DNA of 46,675 nucleotides. Source: a virus. Positions 1 through 7,202 of this stretch are shown in pieces. The translations under genes were made by a program, and so were the position numbers. Where the stretch lies: positions 1-46,675 of IMG/VR virus record IMGVR_UViG_3300005917_000003, one strand, 5' to 3'. Position 1 is the first letter of the stretch; every line of letters begins with the position of its first letter. The notes under the pieces were generated by a model. That model searched no databases. It was not told where the DNA came from and saw only the letters and a program-made list of their open reading frames with translations.

Positions 1-50
1 ACAGGTGGAGCCAACGGCAACCGCCTTCAAGTAGAAATTCCTTCAGGCAT
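1..50. repeat. Left copy of 50-base terminal direct repeat
   Basis: These 50 bases are identical to the last 50 bases of the window (46626-46675). The reading frame that enters here continues the ORF beginning at 46599 without interruption. The repeat is therefore best explained as the overlap left when a circular, or circularly permuted, phage genome was assembled. A true short terminal repeat is possible but less likely, because it lies inside a coding sequence. Confidence 0.95.
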
Positions 51-378
51 GACTGGTGTTAAATTGATGAAGTGGAAAGTTAAGAATGCTAAAGCTATCG
101 AAGAAGCTACTGCTTTGACTCCTGAAGTTGAGCCTGATATTCCTGTTATTGGTTATAAGTATAATAAGACCTCAAAGAGAGTTGACGTTCTTGTTGACGG
201 TGAAGTCAGGGGTGATGTATCTTCAGATGATGTTCCTTATCTTACTAGCAGGAGTAGGGATGAGATATGGTCTGGTAGGGTGATTCAATTTGTGAAAGAG
301 CTTGGTATAAAAGATTATAAATTGGGATGGTATACCAATGGGAACGGTTGTGCAGTTAAAGACACCCCCAAAGTATGA
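1..378 (+). CDS. Hypothetical early protein, 3' part (gene crosses the junction)
   Basis: This is the main part of a 134-residue protein whose ATG is at 46599. Starting at the ATG at position 49 would lose 25 in-frame residues, among them VTGGANGNRLQVEIPSG. I do not recognise the family. The middle, around YKYNKTSKRVDVLVDGEV, looks like beta strands and the C-terminal half is mixed alpha/beta. There is no signal peptide, membrane segment or metal motif. It is the first gene after the early promoter at 46566, and its stop overlaps the next ATG (ATGA at 375-378), so it probably heads the early operon. A host-takeover role would be a guess from position alone. Confidence 0.85.
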   Translation, partial: TGGANGNRLQVEIPSGMTGVKLMKWKVKNAKAIEEATALTPEVEPDIPVIGYKYNKTSKRVDVLVDGEVRGDVSSDDVPYLTSRSRDEIWSGRVIQFVKELGIKDYKLGWYTNGNGCAVKDTPKV

Positions 379-725
379 AACCACACCGCCTAGACCCCGA
401 ACAAGAACGCTACGATGCAATAAAAGCATTAGAGCCGTTGCCCTTAGAATGCCCTACTTGTAGTATTATGTATGATGACTTCGGCTTTGAGGTAGTTAAT
501 CCTGACAACTGGGAGAAGATGAATCAGAGTTGTGATGAGTGCAGATCAATGGAGATTTACTACAAGCTAACCCATCAAGACTGCGAATCATTTATCAATC
601 TTTACAACCTCCAACGTCATTATCCTGAATACATCGCTAAGTTCTGGGTGTGGATGGCTGAGACTTTGAAGGTTGAAATCCATATCGCCAAAAGAGTAAT
701 CACTTTAATTGAGGAGGATAAATAA
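375..725 (+). CDS. Hypothetical protein with a CxxC...CxxC pair
   Basis: A 116-residue unknown protein. CPTC (about residues 26-29) and CDEC (about 53-56) form two CxxC knuckles 23 residues apart, as in a treble-clef or zinc-ribbon fold, so zinc binding is likely. The C-terminal half is helical. Many small phage zinc proteins bind nucleic acid or host enzymes, but nothing here tells which. It overlaps the upstream gene by ATGA and ends on the A of the next ATG. The next gene has a GAGGAGG-like ribosome site inside this gene's end. Confidence 0.8.
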   Translation: MKPHRLDPEQERYDAIKALEPLPLECPTCSIMYDDFGFEVVNPDNWEKMNQSCDECRSMEIYYKLTHQDCESFINLYNLQRHYPEYIAKFWVWMAETLKVEIHIAKRVITLIEEDK

Positions 726-937
726 TGGGAATTACAACAAAATACCTAGAGGATGTAAAAAGGGCTATGCTTACTATCGGGATAGATATAACACTAACAG
801 AGGTTCATTCTACAATACTATTCCATGAAAGAATGAAAACAACTGGAGATAGCTTTTCTATTAAGGATGCTATTGATATACATTATGAGCTTAAAGATTA
901 TGGCTGGGGAGAATTGGCATTTAAAGAATCAAAATAA
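725..937 (+). CDS. Hypothetical protein (70 aa)
   Basis: A small soluble alpha-helical protein of unknown function. The start is supported by a GAGGAGG ribosome site about 7 bases upstream (711-717) and by one-base coupling to the preceding stop. No motif or membrane segment is visible. It is co-transcribed with the other short early genes and its stop abuts the next start at 937. Confidence 0.75.
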   Translation: MGITTKYLEDVKRAMLTIGIDITLTEVHSTILFHERMKTTGDSFSIKDAIDIHYELKDYGWGELAFKESK

Positions 938-1167
938 TGAGAGTACCATTCAACAACTTCTTTCGTAAGATCATGGGTAAAAAGGAAACCTTAGATCAGA
1001 AGGTAAACAAACCAGCAGAGCAAGTCAAACTTGAAAAGCTGGTCAGGAAACCACCTAAAAAGAATCGCCCTATTCCTTACACCTTCAATGATGCTCAATC
1101 AAAAGTCAGACGGCAAAGAAACATCAAAGCCAGGATTCAGAAAAACTCAAGGAGGACAAACAGATGA
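937..1167 (+). CDS. Hypothetical strongly basic protein (76 aa)
   Basis: About a third of the residues are Lys or Arg, ending in a run that includes KVRRQRNIKARIQKNSRR. This composition suggests binding to nucleic acid or another polyanion, but no domain is recognised. There is no membrane segment. It overlaps the next gene by 4 bases, and AAGGAGG inside its end serves as the ribosome site of that gene. Confidence 0.7.
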   Translation: MRVPFNNFFRKIMGKKETLDQKVNKPAEQVKLEKLVRKPPKKNRPIPYTFNDAQSKVRRQRNIKARIQKNSRRTNR

Positions 1168-1355
1168 ACTTTAGAGAATACTACCAAAACCTAGAAGCCA
1201 AAGAGTGTAGAAAGTTAAGGGATCGGATAATCAAAGAGTGTGATATATCGCCATTCAGTTTTTACCCGAAATTAGTTGGCAAGCTCCAATGGACTAAACT
1301 TGAGAAAGAACAAATCGTAAGGATCACAAAAATCAGTATAACAAAATTATTCTAA
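1164..1355 (+). CDS. Hypothetical protein (63 aa)
   Basis: A short helical, basic protein (NFREYYQNLEAKECRKLRDR) of unknown function, immediately upstream of the ERF-type annealing gene. The ATG is preceded by AAGGAGGACAAACAG, a strong Shine-Dalgarno sequence. Its stop lies one base before the ERF start, so translational coupling and a link to the recombination genes are plausible but unproven. Confidence 0.7.
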   Translation: MNFREYYQNLEAKECRKLRDRIIKECDISPFSFYPKLVGKLQWTKLEKEQIVRITKISITKLF

Positions 1356-1356
1356 C

Positions 1357-1986
1357 ATGGAAACAAGGAAAATCTATCAAAGTCTGATGAACATCAATAA
1401 GGAAATAACCTTTATTGGTAAGAATCAGAAAAACCAATCACAGAACTTTAAATTTAGGGGGATAGATGATATTCTCAACGAGTTGCATAGATTATTCTCT
1501 AAGCACAAAGTTCTTGTCATCCCTAAAGTTACCAACCTAACGAGAGAAGAAAGAACCACCGCTAAAGGAACTGTACTATTTTACACACACCTTACGGTTG
1601 ACTTTCATTTCACCGCTCTGGATGGCTCTGACATCGTCTGTACGATCATTGGAGAGTCGATGGATAGTGGAGACAAGGGAACTAACAAGTGCCTGTCAAT
1701 CGCTTTAAAATACGCTTTACTTCAGATGTTTCTAATCCCCACCGAAGAACAGAAAGACCCTGACTCTGAAACCCACGAAGTGAAAGCTAAAGTACTATCT
1801 GATATTGGGTTTTCAAAAGCCTTAAAGAGACTCTCTGAAGGTGAGATTGAGATCATTGAGAAGCTGGAATCAGCCTACACTTTATCTGATGCTCAACGCA
1901 AGGCAGTAGCCGAAGCAACAAACCCGTTGAAGATCGAGAAAGTAAAAGTAAAAGTTAACGTACCAAAGGAAGGGCAATTAGTATGA
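1357..1986 (+). CDS. erf: ERF-family single-strand annealing protein
   Basis: 209 residues. The N-terminal two thirds fit the ERF superfamily of phage recombinases. Visible are FKFRGIDDILNELHRLF (about residues 31-47), a beta region around residues 55-85, and the family core GESMDSGDKGTNKCLSIALK followed by YALLQMFLIPTEE. ERF proteins form rings on single-stranded DNA and anneal complementary strands, acting with an exonuclease. Here the next gene is a YqaJ-type exonuclease and the one after has an SSB-like tail, so the three make a lambda-Red-like module. The C-terminal 50 residues are linker and basic tail. It overlaps the exonuclease by 4 bases. Confidence 0.9.
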   Translation: METRKIYQSLMNINKEITFIGKNQKNQSQNFKFRGIDDILNELHRLFSKHKVLVIPKVTNLTREERTTAKGTVLFYTHLTVDFHFTALDGSDIVCTIIGESMDSGDKGTNKCLSIALKYALLQMFLIPTEEQKDPDSETHEVKAKVLSDIGFSKALKRLSEGEIEIIEKLESAYTLSDAQRKAVAEATNPLKIEKVKVKVNVPKEGQLV

Positions 1987-2609
1987 CCGAGCAACGCACA
2001 GCAGAATGGTTTCAATCCCGTTATGGGAAGTTCACAGGCTCACAGATCAGTAAGCTAATGAAGTCGGGTCGCAAGAAAGATCAGGTGTTTTCTGATACCG
2101 CAATGACTTACATCTATGATGTGATAGCTGAAATCCTAACTAACGGAAAGAGTGCCGAAGCCAAAGAGTTTACATCGAAAGCAACCGACTGGGGCAACGA
2201 CCACGAGGATGAAGCCAGAGAAGTATATCAGCAATTCACGGGGGACATAGTAGATGACGTTGGATTTGTTCAATTAGGCGATCACTTCGGTGCATCTCCT
2301 GATGGCTTAGTAGGCAAGGACGGAGTACTCGAAATAAAATGCCCATTTAATACTTCAAACCACGTTAAACATTTACTAGCTGAAACCCCTGAAGATTTAC
2401 CTCAAGAGTATTATTACCAGATGATGGCTGAACTCCTGGCAACGGGTCGCAAGTGGGTGGACTTTGTTTCTTACGATCCCAGATGTGATGAGAGAACTTG
2501 CTTGAAGGTTATGAGAATCGAAAGGGATGAAGAAGTGATGGAAGCTTTAAGAGAGAGAATACAATTAGCAACTGAATTATTAACTAACATAATTGAAAAA
2601 TGGAACTAA
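1983..2609 (+). CDS. YqaJ/lambda-exonuclease-type recombination nuclease
   Basis: 208 residues with the PD-(D/E)XK motif order of YqaJ viral recombinases. RTAEWFQSRYGKFTGSQI is at the N-terminus, WGNDHEDEAREVY at about residues 70-82, the catalytic GASPDGLVGKDGVLEIKCP at about 101-119 (D, then ExK), and QEYYYQMMAELLATG at about 138-152. The family degrades one strand of duplex ends 5' to 3' to give tails for the annealing partner. It lies between the ERF protein and the SSB-like protein with overlaps at both ends, as expected for a recombination cassette. Confidence 0.9.
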   Translation: MTEQRTAEWFQSRYGKFTGSQISKLMKSGRKKDQVFSDTAMTYIYDVIAEILTNGKSAEAKEFTSKATDWGNDHEDEAREVYQQFTGDIVDDVGFVQLGDHFGASPDGLVGKDGVLEIKCPFNTSNHVKHLLAETPEDLPQEYYYQMMAELLATGRKWVDFVSYDPRCDERTCLKVMRIERDEEVMEALRERIQLATELLTNIIEKWN

Positions 2610-2848
2610 TCAACATCAAAATCAACGTGCAGAAGATCATCAAAGAGAATCTGTACAAAGGTGAAAAAGGCACATATTTAGATTGTGTATTAATCCCGAC
2701 ACCTCAATCAAAGTTCGGCAAGGATTACGCAGTAGTTCAAAAGACCCCACAGGGAGAGGATACTATCTTTCTAGGAGATGCCACTATTTACGAAACCAAA
2801 AAAGAGCAAACCGATGAGCCAGAAGAAGAATCCGATCTCCCTTTCTGA
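2600..2848 (+). CDS. Small protein with SSB-like acidic C-terminal tip
   Basis: 82 residues. A beta-rich body (INIKINVQKIIKENLYKG ... YAVVQKTP) is followed by an acidic tail ending EEESDLPF. This tip closely resembles the DDDIPF-type end of bacterial single-stranded DNA-binding proteins, which recruits host repair and replication proteins. Position directly after the ERF and exonuclease genes supports a single-strand binding or recruiting role. An OB fold cannot be shown from the sequence alone and the protein is shorter than typical SSBs. It overlaps both neighbours. Confidence 0.65.
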   Translation: MELINIKINVQKIIKENLYKGEKGTYLDCVLIPTPQSKFGKDYAVVQKTPQGEDTIFLGDATIYETKKEQTDEPEEESDLPF

Positions 2849-3110
2849 TGTAGAGAAAGCCTACGCAGAACCCATTAACCCAGAGAATCCCTTTGAGCGT
2901 CTTGCTATTCTAATGAGATACAGCATCCAGGAGATGAACAAGTTCGGTGATCGGGTAGAAGTGATGGATTTAGAGATGATAGTAGACAGAAGCTCAAGAC
3001 AACAGGATGAGATAATGTATAGCTGGTTCGAGTGTCCTAGATGCGAGGAAGTAAACGTTCCTTTAAGAGCTAACTATTGTCCTGATTGTGGACAGAAATT
3101 GAAATGGTAA
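2814..3110 (+). CDS. Hypothetical zinc-ribbon protein (98 aa)
   Basis: The start is placed at the ATG at 2814 (MSQKKNPISL), which overlaps the upstream gene by 35 bases. An earlier ATG at 2778 would give a longer overlap and a less natural N-terminus. The N-terminal part is helical. The C-terminus is a clear zinc ribbon, CPRC ... CPDCGQKLKW, with two CxxC knuckles about 15 residues apart. The target is unknown. It is conserved in orientation with the recombination genes and probably binds nucleic acid or protein. Confidence 0.75.
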   Translation: MSQKKNPISLSDVEKAYAEPINPENPFERLAILMRYSIQEMNKFGDRVEVMDLEMIVDRSSRQQDEIMYSWFECPRCEEVNVPLRANYCPDCGQKLKW

Positions 3111-3114
3111 CCAA

Positions 3115-3663
3115 ATGCAAACAGATATATTTAATTCAGCAAGATTTAACGGATCAGATTACATCCCAGAAGTCGATGATAAAAGACTCAGAGGTCAGAT
3201 CAAAAGAGTATGGGAATGTATGAAGGACGAAAGGTGGAGAACCTTAAATCAAATCTCTATAATAACAGGAGATCCAGAAGCATCTATTTCGGCTCAATTA
3301 CGTCATCTAAGGAAGGCTAGGTTTGGGGGTCATATTATCCTCAAGCGGAACATGGGAGATCGGGAGAAGGGCTTATTTGAATACCAACTTGTAATAAACA
3401 ACCAGCCAGCCATGAAAGAACAACAGACATATCCTATTGTGTGGCAAAGAATTAAGGATGGTGATTATTGGGATGCAAGTTGTAATAATCATTTGATAGC
3501 TGATATGTGTAAAATAAATATTCAAGACAAACCCTTTAAATGTAATTGTATATTCAAACCACATAAAATTGAAGCAGATACATTTGAAGAAGCCAAGACA
3601 GCCGTTGAACAAGCATTTCATTCCTTTATACGGGATGTAACAAAACAAGGAGGTGACAAATGA
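3115..3663 (+). CDS. Winged-helix protein fused to a duplicated 'KEQQ' module
   Basis: 182 residues in two parts. Residues about 24-95 look like a winged helix (IKRVWECMKDERWRTLNQIS, then a recognition-helix-like SISAQLRHLRKARFGG). Residues 100-176 start with MKEQQTYPI and end TAVEQAFHSFIRDV, matching the N-terminal part of the separate protein at 4559. The internal ATG at 3412 corresponds to that protein's start codon, and 32 bases around it are identical (3408-3439 and 4555-4586). This is therefore probably a fusion made by tandem duplication. DNA binding is inferred; the KEQQ module's role is unknown. Confidence 0.7.
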   Translation: MQTDIFNSARFNGSDYIPEVDDKRLRGQIKRVWECMKDERWRTLNQISIITGDPEASISAQLRHLRKARFGGHIILKRNMGDREKGLFEYQLVINNQPAMKEQQTYPIVWQRIKDGDYWDASCNNHLIADMCKINIQDKPFKCNCIFKPHKIEADTFEEAKTAVEQAFHSFIRDVTKQGGDK

Positions 3664-3953
3664 CATTAAGAGAACAGTATGAAAAAGAGAATCCCGAAAA
3701 ACAACTTGTTGCAGTTTGCCATCATGTAGCTGCATTTACAGATGAGTATGTCGAATGGCTTGAATCAAAGCTACTGGATGTGATGCCATGTCCACCTGAT
3801 TGGAAGGGGTGTGATAGTTGTAAATATGTTTTGATAGAAATACGAAGTCACGGAGAATTAAGATGTCAAAGATTCGACATATTTATGACACATCAATTAG
3901 TTGACGAAACAACCTCTTGCATCCACCATTCAGAAAGAAAGGAGGAGGGATGA
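3660..3953 (+). CDS. Hypothetical Cys-rich early protein (97 aa)
   Basis: Unknown function. It begins MTLREQYEKENPEK, followed by YVEWLESKLLDVMPCPPD and several Cys/His residues (CDSC, CIHH) that could bind zinc. 'DVMPCPPD' recurs in the protein at 4559 and 25 bases coding for it are identical there (3777-3801 and 4777-4801). Similar PCPP motifs occur in the 5240 protein. The start has a strong AAGGAGG ribosome site 7 bases upstream and overlaps the previous stop. Confidence 0.7.
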   Translation: MTLREQYEKENPEKQLVAVCHHVAAFTDEYVEWLESKLLDVMPCPPDWKGCDSCKYVLIEIRSHGELRCQRFDIFMTHQLVDETTSCIHHSERKEEG

Positions 3954-4291
3954 GCATAAAGCGATTTAAGTGTTGGCTATTCGGACATAGGATAAACACC
4001 TACCTAATAGAACATACAAATCAAAAGGAATGTACCCGATGTGGGGAAATATTAACGGTGTGGTCTATCTATACTGTTGATGATTATTTAGAACAAACAA
4101 AAGGAGTAAAAATGGAGAAAGAGTTTAACATGACCTGTTTAGTTACAGGCAAAAAAGACAATCTAAGAATGCACGCCATGCGTAATGACAATGGAGATAT
4201 GATAGGGTGGGTATTCTTACATGAAGATACACAAATAGAAGACCTGAATGCCAATGTAGAGTGGGAGTTTAAATCACAATGTCCAGAATAA
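3950..4291 (+). CDS. DUF1660-like zinc protein (113 aa)
   Basis: The start is set at the ATG at 3950 because it follows a very strong GGAGGAGG and overlaps the previous stop (ATGA). The N-terminal 30 residues, FKCWLFGHRI ... CTRCGE, match the phage DUF1660 pattern (Cys, GH, then CxxCG), a small zinc-binding unit. The remaining 70 residues after an internal Met (MEKEFNMTCLV) are an unrecognised alpha/beta segment and could be a second small domain. Function unknown. Confidence 0.7.
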   Translation: MSIKRFKCWLFGHRINTYLIEHTNQKECTRCGEILTVWSIYTVDDYLEQTKGVKMEKEFNMTCLVTGKKDNLRMHAMRNDNGDMIGWVFLHEDTQIEDLNANVEWEFKSQCPE

Positions 4292-4303
4292 AAAGGAGGA
4301 TGG

Positions 4304-4546
4304 ATGACCTATAAAGAATATACAGAAGGAATGGACATGAAACAATTCCAAAGAGTTGCCGAAATAAGTTATTATAATAGCAACTATTATATAGGATTAA
4401 CTCCTTATGATTTATTATATGGTCTGTCAGATGATGATAATACAACGGAATGGTATTTGATTAAAAATCTGAAACTGACTTATTTAGGTGAATCTTATTG
4501 TCGTGAAGATGAAAAATTACATAGATATGAAACACCATGTACTTAA
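4304..4546 (+). CDS. Hypothetical protein (80 aa)
   Basis: A soluble Tyr- and Asp-rich protein (SYYNSNYYIGLTPYDLLYG) of unknown function. The start follows AAGGAGGATGG at short spacing. No domain is recognised. It lies between two members of the cassette of small, modular early genes. Confidence 0.65.
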   Translation: MTYKEYTEGMDMKQFQRVAEISYYNSNYYIGLTPYDLLYGLSDDDNTTEWYLIKNLKLTYLGESYCREDEKLHRYETPCT

Positions 4547-4558
4547 AGAAAGGAAGCC

Positions 4559-5110
4559 ATGAAAGAACAACAGACATATCCTATTGAGTGGGAGAAGAAT
4601 AGAGTTGCTTACTGTAATAATAATTTTATAGGTATGGTTATCTATGAGCTTACGTATTGGTTTGCAAAAAACATACATGGAGACCCCATTAATGGTAAAC
4701 ACTCGTATAGGGGTGATTTTAAAACAGAAGAACTAGCAATGTCAGCCGTTGAGGATGCTTTCCGTTCCTTTATTCGGGATGTGATGCCATGTCCACCTGA
4801 TAAGGGCGTGGCTAACTTAATTCGTAAGATTGAGATACATATTGAAACAACAAAAGAGTGTATTGAGAACTGCAATATCAAGGGTTATGTAAAAGAAGTA
4901 TTAGATCAAGAAATTGATTTATATGGAATAATTATTGCACATCTCAATCAAGGTAACCAATGTCCACCTGTGCTGACAGATGATAATATAAAAGATAAAG
5001 CTACTGCATTTGCAGATTGGCTCTCTGATAATGGCTATTGGAAACATTGTGACGAAGAGGAGTGGTACTATCAACTTGATAAAGGAGAGGTGAAATTGGA
5101 TGAGCTTTGA
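4559..5110 (+). CDS. Hypothetical protein with 'KEQQ' module and PCPP motif
   Basis: 183 residues. Residues 1-76 (MKEQQTYPIEW ... AVEDAFRSFIRDV) are paralogous to the C-terminal half of the winged-helix fusion at 3115. They are followed at once by the MPCPPDKG motif shared with the 3660 gene. The rest is a helical segment (NLIRKIEIHIETTKECIEN) and an acidic tail (WLSDNGYWKHCDEEEWYYQL). It therefore looks like a mosaic of units found in neighbouring genes. Function unknown. The ribosome site is AAAGGAAG. Confidence 0.7.
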   Translation: MKEQQTYPIEWEKNRVAYCNNNFIGMVIYELTYWFAKNIHGDPINGKHSYRGDFKTEELAMSAVEDAFRSFIRDVMPCPPDKGVANLIRKIEIHIETTKECIENCNIKGYVKEVLDQEIDLYGIIIAHLNQGNQCPPVLTDDNIKDKATAFADWLSDNGYWKHCDEEEWYYQLDKGEVKLDEL

Positions 5111-5131
5111 GATAGATATCTTTCAGAGAAG

Positions 5132-5188
5132 ATGGCAGAAAAAGTAATTCAAATGAAGAAACCAATAAGAAGAAAGGATGAGGGATGA
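5132..5188 (+). CDS. Possible tiny ORF (18 aa)
   Basis: ATG at 5132 encodes MAEKVIQMKKPIRRKDEG and its stop overlaps the next tiny ORF by ATGA. The 130-base interval between the genes at 4559 and 5240 contains only this and its neighbour. Either may be a real micro-protein or decay of another small early gene. There is no independent support beyond coupling and a purine-rich leader. Confidence 0.2.
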   Translation: MAEKVIQMKKPIRRKDEG

Positions 5189-5253
5189 AAATAAACAATG
5201 TAAAACCTTATATATGTATAACCTTTAAACCCAATTATTATGACAAAATTTAG
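5185..5253 (+). CDS. Possible tiny ORF (22 aa)
   Basis: ATG at 5185 follows AGAAAGGATGAGGG, a good ribosome site resembling the one at 3935-3949. It encodes MKINNVKPYICITFKPNYYD and two more residues, ending inside the next gene (start 5240). It may be translated to couple ribosomes into the 5240 gene. Evidence is weak. Confidence 0.25.
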   Translation: MKINNVKPYICITFKPNYYDKI

Positions 5254-5533
5254 AGAAGAATTAATCAATTCGTTGAACATTCACAGCATGGAAAATGGCA
5301 GCGACACACCTGATTTTATCCTTGCACAGTTTTTGCTTGGGTCACTTGAAATCTTTGATAAGGCAGTAGTACGGAGAGAGAAATGGTATGGTAGAATAGA
5401 ACAGCCAGTAGAAACTTCAAAAAAAGATAATCTGAAGATGGGAACCCCACCTATTATTACAAGCCAAGTTGCTCAATGGCCGCCAGAAGGGATGCCTTTG
5501 GATGCTCCATGCCCACCAAAAAGTAAGGAATAA
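5240..5533 (+). CDS. Hypothetical phage protein of the 'ENGSDTPDFILA' type
   Basis: 97 residues. The N-terminal segment LNIHSMENGSDTPDFILAQF followed by LLGSLEIFDKAVVRREKWYG resembles a widespread phage and prophage family of unknown function; this is recalled, not searched. The C-terminal third is Pro-rich and ends with another PCPP motif (DAPCPPKSKE), echoing the genes at 3660 and 4559. The next gene starts immediately after the stop. Confidence 0.7.
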   Translation: MTKFREELINSLNIHSMENGSDTPDFILAQFLLGSLEIFDKAVVRREKWYGRIEQPVETSKKDNLKMGTPPIITSQVAQWPPEGMPLDAPCPPKSKE

Positions 5534-5907
5534 TGGAATTAAAAGAGAAACTTGAAGGAATAGCCAGAATGACTAATGATATGGGGATTATCAATCCGCA
5601 CGATGCCAAACTCCTACTGGAAGCAATAGCTGATGTAGAGAAGATGAGAGAGGAGATTGAAAACACAATAAAAGGACTGCAAAGTAAACATGATGTCTTT
5701 TTAGGTACTAAGGGAGAATCGCATAGACAATCATTTAAACATGGATTGAGTTGGGCGATTGAATCAATTAGAATGATATTAGACCAACCAGACAGCCCAC
5801 CACAAGATAAGTTTGGTGATTGTAGTAAGCTGGAAGAGGCATATCGGAAGATAAGACAAGAGGTATCGGAATCACCCTATAACGCAGACCCTCACCATAA
5901 AAGATAA
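5533..5907 (+). CDS. Hypothetical helical protein (124 aa)
   Basis: Predominantly helical with short coiled-coil potential (LEAIADVEKMREEIENTIKG). The middle contains ETHR-like text (GESHRQSFKHGLSWAIESIR) and a SPPQDK segment that loosely recalls the PCPPDK motif of its neighbours. No enzymatic motif. Function unknown. It abuts the 5240 gene (one-base overlap) and lies 3 bases before the glycosyltransferase. Confidence 0.65.
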   Translation: MELKEKLEGIARMTNDMGIINPHDAKLLLEAIADVEKMREEIENTIKGLQSKHDVFLGTKGESHRQSFKHGLSWAIESIRMILDQPDSPPQDKFGDCSKLEEAYRKIRQEVSESPYNADPHHKR

Positions 5908-5910
5908 CGT

Positions 5911-6885
5911 ATGAAAAACATAATCATCTACACCAACAGAAGCACTTTCATAGCCAGAGATATTGAGATGCTGAAATCAGATGAGTGGTATTTCGATAAC
6001 AAAAAGACATGGATTTTGATGAGTTTCTGGCAACAGATAATACACTTCGCATGGACTAGATACGATAATTATATCATCTGGTTCGGGGATTACCACGCTT
6101 TGATCCCAGTTTTATTCTCCAGGTTATTCAAACGGAAGTCATTTATCGTTGTCGCTGGGTTCGATGCAATGAGTATTCCTGAAATTAACTACGGGATATT
6201 CTACAAGAAAGGACTCCGACAATGGATGGTTAAGAAGGCTTATAAATTATGCACAAAGATTCTTCCTGTGGATAGCTCATTGATGTACGGCTTTAACGAG
6301 TATAACCACCAACCAACAGGACTGTTACACTTCATGCCTAAAATCAATCCAGATAAGATCAAGGTTATCAAGCAAGGAATTGATACCAATAAGTGGAAGC
6401 CGAAGAACATATTAAGACCTTACGACTTTATCACCGTAGGGAACATAAACAACGGTCAGACTTACTACCGCAAAGGAATAGATGTATTTATGAAGATGGC
6501 ACGGATGATGCCTGATAAGATATTCCTTGTCGTGGGGTACGAGCAATACACTAACCAAAACATTCACTCCTTTGGGTTCTTGCCTATCAGCCAAGTCAAG
6601 AGATTAATGAACCGCTCAAAGGTTTACTGTCAGTTCTCTCTAGCTGAAGGGATACCCAATACTTTAATCGAAGCAATGGCTATGGGGTGCGTTCCTTGCG
6701 TTACTGATGTGAATGGGATGAGTAGGATCGTTGGAGATACGGGGGTCGTTATAAGCGACAAGAAAGAGATATATCCAGGTATGTTCAAAGCGTTGGTGAT
6801 GTCGAATAAAGAATCAATCGAAAGAGTCAAGATAGTAGATACGAAGGTACGGAAACAAGAATTTAAAAAGATAGGTATAGTATGA
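5911..6885 (+). CDS. GT4-type (GT-B fold) glycosyltransferase
   Basis: 324 residues. The C-terminal half has the donor-binding pattern of family 4 glycosyltransferases: KVIKQGIDTNKWKP (about 151-164), RKGIDVFMKMA, then AEGIPNTLIEAMAMGCVPCV with the E-x7-E signature. The N-terminal half is the variable acceptor domain. Such enzymes move a sugar from an activated donor to an acceptor glycan, protein or base. The acceptor cannot be told here; candidates are the host envelope polysaccharide, a virion protein or modified phage DNA. It has no membrane segment and sits oddly among small early genes. The next gene overlaps it by 4 bases. Confidence 0.88.
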   Translation: MKNIIIYTNRSTFIARDIEMLKSDEWYFDNKKTWILMSFWQQIIHFAWTRYDNYIIWFGDYHALIPVLFSRLFKRKSFIVVAGFDAMSIPEINYGIFYKKGLRQWMVKKAYKLCTKILPVDSSLMYGFNEYNHQPTGLLHFMPKINPDKIKVIKQGIDTNKWKPKNILRPYDFITVGNINNGQTYYRKGIDVFMKMARMMPDKIFLVVGYEQYTNQNIHSFGFLPISQVKRLMNRSKVYCQFSLAEGIPNTLIEAMAMGCVPCVTDVNGMSRIVGDTGVVISDKKEIYPGMFKALVMSNKESIERVKIVDTKVRKQEFKKIGIV

Positions 6886-7085
6886 TCCAAGTAACCAAAG
6901 TAAGAATCCACTACGTCAACGGAGTCGTAGTTCATAAGAGCCAACGCAAAGCCAACAGGACCTTTGCCAACGATGAGGGAGTAACGGCATACAGAGCAGA
7001 GATCAAAGCCCGATACGATGACAAAAAGACCATCAGAGGCAAGAAGTTCGACCACGTTGAAATCCTATTCGATATAAAATGTTAA
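6882..7085 (+). CDS. Hypothetical basic protein (67 aa)
   Basis: A small basic beta-rich protein (VTKVRIHYVNGVVVHKSQRK) of unknown function and last gene of the early operon. It overlaps the glycosyltransferase by ATGA. Its end runs into a 10-base tandem repeat and the promoter for the replication block. Confidence 0.65.
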   Translation: MIQVTKVRIHYVNGVVVHKSQRKANRTFANDEGVTAYRAEIKARYDDKKTIRGKKFDHVEILFDIKC

Positions 7086-7098
7086 ATAATGTTAAATT
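7079..7098. repeat. Two tandem ATGTTAAAT(A/T) units
   Basis: The 10-base unit ATGTTAAATA is followed directly by ATGTTAAATT. The interval up to 7200 is very AT-rich and precedes the replication-initiator gene, so it could include an iteron or unwinding element. Two units are too few to call an origin. Confidence 0.35.
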
Positions 7099-7124
7099 TT
7101 AGACCACCTTTCAGGTTTCTTCTA

Positions 7125-7132
7125 TATATTTG
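7125..7132 (+). promoter_or_regulatory. Perfect TAnnTTTG -7 box without a clear -33
   Basis: TATATTTG matches the Bacteroidetes -7 consensus TAnnTTTG exactly, but no TTG or TTTAC lies at the usual distance upstream. It is 48 bases upstream of the better-supported -7 box at 7173 and may be a second start point or chance in AT-rich DNA. Confidence 0.3.
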
Positions 7133-7139
7133 CTCTGGA

Positions 7140-7180
7140 AAAATAACACTTGACAAAAGCTAAAAAATGTTGTATCTTGT
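7140..7180 (+). promoter_or_regulatory. Promoter P1 of the replication block
   Basis: AAAATAACACTTGAC (7140-7154) is followed after exactly 18 bases by TATCTTGT (7173-7180), a partial match to TAnnTTTG. The same 15-base element, with T for G, and the same 18-base spacer occur at 12587 and 17625. The predicted transcript start is near 7184, giving a short leader before the ORF at 7203. Confidence 0.7.
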
Positions 7181-7202
7181 AAATAAGCTATTAAGAAACT
7201 GT

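Noticed and set aside
3373-3735. Long open frame on the minus strand
   Set aside because: It lies opposite two + strand genes that have ribosome sites and coupling. Its translation is low-complexity hydrophobic text; the same holds for all other minus-strand frames.
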